NCBI GenBank assembly: GCA_964393115.1
Contig: CAYMST010000160.1
Coordinates: 1-11,274, forward strand
Direction of reading: 5' to 3'
Length of the DNA stretch: 11,274 nt
Origin: CAYMST01 sp964393115
GTDB lineage: Bacteria > Bacteroidota > Bacteroidia > Cytophagales > Cyclobacteriaceae
Shown: one piece after another, positions 6,840 through 11,274 of the stretch
How the letters are laid out: each line of letters begins with the position of its first letter
Position numbering within the stretch: the stretch's first letter is position 1
Position numbers and translations under genes: made by a program
Notes under the pieces: model-generated
Databases searched by the model: none
Told to the model about the DNA's origin: nothing
The model's input: the letters and a program-made list of their open reading frames with translations, nothing else

Positions 6840-9116
6840 TTATTCCGCTGATTTAATCTGCGCAGCCAACCGCTGATAGTTACGGTTTTGTGGGTGGGAT
6901 TGAAGAAGTGAAGTGATCACCTTTTTTGCCCGGCCATAGTCTTTCTTTTCGTAATGAAGATAGGCCAATGCATAAGTAACTCCTTCATCATTTGGGTTTT
7001 GGGCCAAAATAATCTTAAACTCCTTTTCTGATTCAGCATACTTTCTGATTCGTTGTAAGATCAAGGCGTAGTTGTATCGAAAACGCGTATTTTCAGGAGT
7101 CAACGACACCGCCTTTTTCATGTAAATAGCAGCCTCTTCCATTCTTTTTTGCTCAGCTAAGAGTAACCCTAATGAATAGTGAGCCTGATCATATTGGGGC
7201 TCCTGATCAATTACTTTTTTAAAGAGCTTTTCGGCTTCGATTACTTTTTTCTGACCATAATATAGCATTGCAAGGTTAAACCTAGCCGCATTAAATCTAT
7301 TGTCTAGTAAAATAGCCTTCTTATAGGCAGCCTCTTCTCCTTGCTGATTCCCTATTCGTTGGTAGTATTCAGCCCTCCTCATTTGACCACTAGGGAAATC
7401 TGCCGACATCACTAAGGCATCATTAAACTCTCTAAACGCCTTATTAAATCGTTCGACCTGAACGGCATCCATTTGTGGAACAAGCAATTCTGTTAGCAAC
7501 TCTGCCGCCGCGATTCTTACTGATCGAATAGAGTCCTGAAGTATTCTTCCAACTACTTTAATTCTATCCTCTATGGGTAAATAATCCTTACCGTATATAA
7601 GCGAAGTGTAACGAACCAGCGGTTCTTCATCGTGATATAAGTCTATTAACGTATTTATAGTTTGTTCATTTGGCACTTTACTCAAGTGATAAGCAGCGGT
7701 AGCCCGAGCTATCGCAGGTTGACTGGCATCTTTAGCCAATTCGATAATTTCAGGAATTGACTCCAATAGTTCATCACTTGCTTTCACTAAAATCTCAGAA
7801 AAGTGGCTTGGACGTTGCTTACCATGCCATTTTTCCACCGCTTTAGTCGCCCAATTGGTTGATTTATCTGTATGACAATCATTACATGCATTTGGTGTAC
7901 CATATTTTTCACTCAAATCAGGTCTAGGAATTCTAAAGCTATGGTCTCTGCGGAAATCGTTGCCCATATAATACCTCCCAGGCATATGACAGTTGATACA
8001 TTGCGCTCCTTCGGACCCAACTGGATGTTGAAAATGATCAATAACATCATATTTTTCAGGGATATGACAGGATGTACAAAGGGTATTACCTGACCATTTT
8101 AATTTGAGGGAATGTGGCTCATGGCAATCGGTACACCGCACCCCATTATGATACATTTTACTCTGTATGAAAGATCCATAAACATATACCTCTCCAAGAA
8201 TTTGTCCATCAGCATGATAGTTTCCTTCTCTTAAGATGTCTGGAGTATAATGATCCATAAATACTCCCGAGTGATCAAAAGACTTCGTCACCTGTCCTCT
8301 CAGTGAGTGACATCTAGCACATTGGTCTACTTGTTCTTTTGAAGAAATACCTGAAGTGAGTTTTAACAAATCGTACTTCTTGACATCTTTAGGATTCTTA
8401 ACCCATTCGACATGCTTTTTCCCGGGACCATGACACGACTCGCAACTCACATCAATTTGATTAAATGTGGTATTATATTCACCAGTAGAGGGTTTAAAGT
8501 TCTTTTTAAGGTTCGTAGAATGACAATCTGCACACATCGTATTCCATCGTAAACCTCCTTTGGTCCAATGTATCCATTCGTCTACTTCAACTTTAGTAGT
8601 GTCATATAAGTCATACCATTCTTTCTTTTGGGTATCCCAAGCAACACGCAAGCACTGCATATTTCCGTCAGGAAAATTAATGATATACTGTTGAAGCGGT
8701 TCGACACCAAAGACATAACTGATTTCGAAATCTTTATATCCTCCATCATCACCTTCAGTATTCACCCAAAAAGAAGAGCCTTTTTTAAAAAACAAGTAAT
8801 TCACGCCTTGACTTTCGAAAGCTATACTGTCAAAAGAAGCAAGTACCGTATTTGGATTAGCCTCATCCATCGAATGATCATGATGGGAGCCTTTCCAGGT
8901 TTCATATTCCTCATTGTGGCAAGAGGCACATCGCTTTGTGCCGATATAGTTTGGATCCGCTGCTATAAGGCTATGTTCTGGACCAACTTGACTCTTCGCA
9001 GATAAGGAAGTGTTTTCTTGTTTTTGAGAACAGCTTTGAATGACAAAAAAGATACTCCATAGTATACATACTCCACCTAAGAGATAATAAATTGACTTTT
9101 TTCCCTTGCTATCCAT
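6840..9116 (-). CDS. Exported octaheme c-type cytochrome fused to HEAT-like and TPR repeats
   Basis: A multiheme electron-transfer or redox protein; its substrate is unknown. The 758 residues begin with a short basic stretch and a hydrophobic segment (about 9-26) ending Ile-Gln-Ser-Cys29. This could be a loose lipobox or a membrane anchor, placing the body outside the cytoplasm, where c-hemes are attached. Eight CxxCH heme sites are present: Cys63, 195, 225, 266, 328, 347, 373 and 411, with proximal His67, 199, 229, 270, 332, 351, 377 and 415. SHHDHSM (77-83) resembles the distal-ligand region of cytochrome c554-like modules. Residues ~440-545 form HEAT-like helical pairs (ATAAYHLSKVP; RSVRIAAAELL). 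Residues ~585-755 hold about five TPRs. The architecture matches 'multiheme cytochrome/TPR' proteins of unknown function in Bacteroidota and other phyla. There is no CxxCK site as in nitrite reductase NrfA. The gene stands alone, with no quinol-oxidase or cytochrome-maturation gene adjacent, and no clear promoter or strong terminator was found. Confidence 0.93.
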   Translation of the reverse strand: MDSKGKKSIYYLLGGVCILWSIFFVIQSCSQKQENTSLSAKSQVGPEHSLIAADPNYIGTKRCASCHNEEYETWKGSHHDHSMDEANPNTVLASFDSIAFESQGVNYLFFKKGSSFWVNTEGDDGGYKDFEISYVFGVEPLQQYIINFPDGNMQCLRVAWDTQKKEWYDLYDTTKVEVDEWIHWTKGGLRWNTMCADCHSTNLKKNFKPSTGEYNTTFNQIDVSCESCHGPGKKHVEWVKNPKDVKKYDLLKLTSGISSKEQVDQCARCHSLRGQVTKSFDHSGVFMDHYTPDILREGNYHADGQILGEVYVYGSFIQSKMYHNGVRCTDCHEPHSLKLKWSGNTLCTSCHIPEKYDVIDHFQHPVGSEGAQCINCHMPGRYYMGNDFRRDHSFRIPRPDLSEKYGTPNACNDCHTDKSTNWATKAVEKWHGKQRPSHFSEILVKASDELLESIPEIIELAKDASQPAIARATAAYHLSKVPNEQTINTLIDLYHDEEPLVRYTSLIYGKDYLPIEDRIKVVGRILQDSIRSVRIAAAELLTELLVPQMDAVQVERFNKAFREFNDALVMSADFPSGQMRRAEYYQRIGNQQGEEAAYKKAILLDNRFNAARFNLAMLYYGQKKVIEAEKLFKKVIDQEPQYDQAHYSLGLLLAEQKRMEEAAIYMKKAVSLTPENTRFRYNYALILQRIRKYAESEKEFKIILAQNPNDEGVTYALAYLHYEKKDYGRAKKVITSLLQSHPQNRNYQRLAAQIKSAE

Positions 9117-9235
9117 TCCAACATCGAAGATGGTGATTTTTTCGAGATCCTGACATCATTATTAGCTAATCAATATTCGTTCTAGATTATTAATACCACT
9201 TGTGTTTTGAATCTTAGTTTATATCCAAACGGCAT

Positions 9236-9259
9236 AAAAAAGGGACCGAAGTCCCTTTT
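9236..9259 (-). terminator. UUCG-loop intrinsic terminator of lpdA
   Basis: On the minus strand AAAAGGGAC pairs with GTCCCTTTT around a TTCG loop closed by C-G, the extra-stable UUCG tetraloop. Six T residues follow (9236-9241). It begins 25 bp after the lpdA stop and separates the E2-E3 operon from the cytochrome gene. Confidence 0.93.
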
Positions 9260-9283
9260 GTTTATCTTATTCGGTAGCCTCTT

Positions 9284-10681
9284 CTAAATATGCAGCGGTC
9301 TATTTTCCGTTGCCGCTAAGCAGGCTTCTTTCACGGCTTCCATGTAGGTAGGATGAGCATGTGACATCCTAGAGACATCTTCTGCTGCTGCTCTAAACTC
9401 CATCGCCGTCACAGCCGAAGCAATCATATCGGCAGCCCGAGGGCCAATGATGTGGACACCTAAAATTTCATCAGTGGATTTATCAGCCAATACTTTAACT
9501 ACGCCATCAATATCCATACTTGCCCTAGCACGCCCTAAAGCCTTAAACGGAAATGAACCTGACTTATAGGCAACTCCGGCCGCTTTCAATTGTTCTTCTG
9601 TCTGGCCAACACCAGCCACCTCTGGCCAGGTGTATACGACCCCAGGGATCAAGTTATAGTTGATATGCGGTTTTTGACCTGCCAAACTCTCGGCTACTAA
9701 AACGCCTTCTTCTTCCGCTTTGTGCGCCAGCATCGCTCCTTTGATCACATCACCTATCGCATAGACATTTTCTACGCTTGTTTGTAAGTGATCATTTACT
9801 TCTATCCGCCCTTTGTCGTCCAGTTTAACCCCAATATTTTCAAGGCCCAGTCCCTCAGTATAAGGCTTCCGTCCGATAGACACTAAACAATAGTCACCAT
9901 TTATCTCTACAGACTCTCCTTTTTGATTCTCTGCTGTAACCTTTACTTCTTTCCCAAGGTTCTCAACATTGGTCACTTTATGCTTAAAGAAGAACTCAAA
10001 ACCAAGTTTCTTAAGCGACTTCGTCAACTCTTTACTCAACACCCCGTCCATTCCCGGGATAATTTTATCCATAAACTCCACAACGGATACTTTCGCACCT
10101 AGTCGAGCATAAACAGACCCTAGCTCCATTCCGATTACGCCACCACCAATTACAATTAGATGTTTGGGCACTTCTTTGAGCTTTAAGGCCTCGGTACTTG
10201 TAATCACCCGTTCCTTATCCACATTCATAAATGGCAAGGTAAACGGCTTTGAACCCGTGGCAATAATAACTTGTGAGGTCTTGATCGTCGACTCTTGATC
10301 TCCGTTTGAAACTTTAATCGTATTCTTGTCAATAAACGACCCCGTTCCCTGATGAACATCTATTTTGTTCTTCTTCATTAAGTAAGCAACTCCTTCACAG
10401 GTTTGCTTGACCACCTCATCCTTTCGACCAATCATTTGCTTAAGATTGATCTTCGGCTTGTTGATTGTTATGCCATGCTCCTTGAAGGTATGCGTAGCAT
10501 TATGAAAGTGTTCTGAAGAGTCCAATAGTGCCTTAGAAGGAATACACCCCACATTCAAACATGTACCTCCTAAGGTCGGGTATTTTTCAACTATCGCCGT
10601 TTTGAAACCTAGCTGGGCACATCTGATTGCCGCTACATATCCACCAGGTCCTGAACCAATTACGGTAACGTCGTAACTCAT
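9284..10681 (-). CDS. lpdA: Dihydrolipoyl dehydrogenase (E3 of 2-oxoacid dehydrogenase complexes)
   Basis: Reoxidises dihydrolipoyl groups on E2 with FAD and a redox disulfide, passing electrons to NAD+ (cytoplasmic). The 465 residues match the usual length. In order: FAD-binding GSGPGGYVAA (9-18); active-site disulfide Cys41/Cys46 in GGTCLNVGCIPSKAL (38-52); ATGSKP (141-146); NAD-binding IGGGVIGMELGSVYARLG (178-195), with Glu202 ending the second strand, as expected for NAD+; second FAD site YAIGD (307-311); and the C-terminal catalytic pair His443/Glu448 in HAHPTYMEA (441-449). All key residues are present. It begins 81 bp after the E2 gene on the same strand and ends in a strong terminator, so it serves chiefly as E3 of the 2-oxoglutarate complex, though it may be shared with pyruvate or glycine-cleavage complexes. 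The ATG at 10681 gives the canonical short N-terminus MSYDVTVIGSG. Confidence 0.97.
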   Translation of the reverse strand: MSYDVTVIGSGPGGYVAAIRCAQLGFKTAIVEKYPTLGGTCLNVGCIPSKALLDSSEHFHNATHTFKEHGITINKPKINLKQMIGRKDEVVKQTCEGVAYLMKKNKIDVHQGTGSFIDKNTIKVSNGDQESTIKTSQVIIATGSKPFTLPFMNVDKERVITSTEALKLKEVPKHLIVIGGGVIGMELGSVYARLGAKVSVVEFMDKIIPGMDGVLSKELTKSLKKLGFEFFFKHKVTNVENLGKEVKVTAENQKGESVEINGDYCLVSIGRKPYTEGLGLENIGVKLDDKGRIEVNDHLQTSVENVYAIGDVIKGAMLAHKAEEEGVLVAESLAGQKPHINYNLIPGVVYTWPEVAGVGQTEEQLKAAGVAYKSGSFPFKALGRARASMDIDGVVKVLADKSTDEILGVHIIGPRAADMIASAVTAMEFRAAAEDVSRMSHAHPTYMEAVKEACLAATENRPLHI

Positions 10682-10712
10682 TTATTTAAAATATTTTAAT
10701 CCAAAAGAATGA

Positions 10713-10740
10713 GTGCACTAACTCAGAAAAAGCAGTGCAC
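10713..10740. repeat. Inverted repeat between the E2 and E3 genes
   Basis: GTGCACT (10713-10719) pairs with AGTGCAC (10734-10740) across a 14-nt loop. No T-run follows on the minus strand, so it is unlikely to be a full terminator. It could be an mRNA processing or stability hairpin in the E2-E3 transcript. Confidence 0.4.
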
Positions 10741-10762
10741 CCTTTATAACAATGACAAAATC

Positions 10763-11274
10763 TTATACGCCAAGTAAAAGTCTTGTCGGGTCTTCCAATA
10801 ACTCTTTTACCCTTACCAAGAAACTCACTGACTCTCGTCCGTCAATGATCCTATGATCGTAGCTCAGAGCAATGTACATCATTGGTCTAATTACTACTTC
10901 GCCATTTACTGCAACAGGTCTTTGCACGATGTTGTGCATCCCCAAGATCGCTGATTGAGGAGCGTTGATAATAGGTGTCGACATCATCGAACCAAATATC
11001 CCTCCATTGGTGATCGTAAAAGTACCTCCTGACATTTCCTCAATACTCAGTTTACCATCACGAGCGCGCGTTGCGAGTCGGATAATTTCTTTTTCTATTC
11101 CATCAAATGATAGTGTCTCTGCATCACGTATTACGGGTACGACTAGTCCTTTAGGTGTTGAAACCGCAATAGAAACATCACAGAAATCGTGATAAACAAT
11201 CTGGTCACCATCGATTTGTGCATTAACCGCTTTCCACTCTTGAAGCGCCACACAACAAGCTTTGGTGAAGAATG
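10763..11274 (-). CDS. odhB: 2-oxoglutarate dehydrogenase E2 (dihydrolipoamide succinyltransferase), C-terminal part
   Basis: Transfers the succinyl group from lipoyl-lysine to CoA in the 2-oxoglutarate dehydrogenase complex. Only the last 169 codons are in the window; the frame is open to the right edge (FFTKACCVALQEW at its beginning), so the GTG at 11251 is an internal Val codon, not a start. What is visible is the catalytic core: AVNAQIDGD, VSTPKGLVVPVIRDAE, SGGTFTITNGGIFGS, APQSAILGMH, RPMMYIALSYDHRIIDG and the C-terminal ELLEDPTRLLLGV. The DHRIIDG motif (bases about 10841-10858) carries the catalytic His and Asp of this acyltransferase family. The NAQIDGD, IRPMMY and ending are typical of the succinyl rather than the acetyl or branched-chain E2. 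The lipoyl and subunit-binding domains, and presumably the E1 gene, lie beyond the edge. lpdA follows 81 bp downstream. Confidence 0.95.
   Translation of the reverse strand, partial: FFTKACCVALQEWKAVNAQIDGDQIVYHDFCDVSIAVSTPKGLVVPVIRDAETLSFDGIEKEIIRLATRARDGKLSIEEMSGGTFTITNGGIFGSMMSTPIINAPQSAILGMHNIVQRPVAVNGEVVIRPMMYIALSYDHRIIDGRESVSFLVRVKELLEDPTRLLLGV

Noticed and set aside
8628..9005. A 125-codon plus-strand frame opposite the octaheme cytochrome
   Set aside because: The minus strand carries intact heme motifs across the same bases, and the plus-strand product has no recognisable features.
6840..9116. Nitrite reductase NrfA or hydroxylamine oxidoreductase as the identity of the octaheme protein
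   Set aside because: There is no CxxCK heme site as in typical NrfA. No hydroxylamine oxidoreductase signature was recognised, and the C-terminal HEAT/TPR half does not fit either enzyme.
11249..11251. GTG as the start codon of a 162-residue acyltransferase
   Set aside because: The frame continues upstream to the window edge with conserved E2 sequence (FFTKAC...), so this GTG is an internal Val codon of a longer gene.
1..11274. CRISPR array, insertion sequence, prophage, tRNA or rRNA
   Set aside because: No regularly spaced direct repeats, transposase or integrase coding, terminal repeats, or RNA-gene signatures were seen on either strand.

Overview
The window looks like chromosomal DNA from a member of the Bacteroidota, probably a Cytophagales-type marine or soil bacterium. 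The reasons are low GC, A-rich leaders without clear Shine-Dalgarno sites, matches to the Bacteroidota -7 promoter motif TAnnTTTG, exported proteins with loose lipoboxes or Ala-Gln signal cleavage sites, and a TCA gene set built on monomeric NADP-isocitrate dehydrogenase. No phage, transposon, CRISPR, rRNA or tRNA sequence was seen, and nothing marks it as a mobile island.

Layout, left to right: (1) bases 1-850, minus: N-terminal 38% or so of a monomeric isocitrate dehydrogenase, cut by the window edge. (2) 851-1175: non-coding. (3) 1176-1994, minus: panB (pantothenate/CoA synthesis). (4) 2109-3362, plus, divergent from panB: an exported alpha-helical repeat protein of unknown role, the only plus-strand gene. 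(5) 3354-4529, minus: a GT4-type glycosyltransferase whose 3' end overlaps the previous gene by 9 bp and whose 5' end overlaps the next gene by 95 bp. (6) 4435-6051, minus: a predicted lipoprotein with a long coiled coil, an Ala/Leu-rich helical linker and a WD40 propeller. (7) 6052-6349: non-coding, with a strong terminator and a long-range inverted repeat. (8) 6350-6598, minus: an unrecognised 82-residue basic protein. (9) 6840-9116, minus: an eight-heme c-type cytochrome fused to HEAT-like and TPR repeats, probably membrane- or lipid-anchored outside the cytoplasm. (10) 9284-10681, minus: lpdA (E3), ending in a textbook UUCG-loop terminator. (11) 10763-11274, minus: C-terminal part of the 2-oxoglutarate dehydrogenase E2 subunit, running off the right edge.

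Functionally, the right end is a 2-oxoglutarate dehydrogenase E2-E3 operon. With the isocitrate dehydrogenase at the left end, two consecutive oxidative TCA steps (isocitrate to 2-oxoglutarate to succinyl-CoA) are represented within 11 kb, though not in one operon. panB is ordinary housekeeping. The less ordinary material lies between: the octaheme cytochrome/TPR protein, the small orphan gene, and the lipoprotein/glycosyltransferase pair with its unusually long coding overlap. I see no convincing new multi-gene system. These three loci are the parts most worth a second look.
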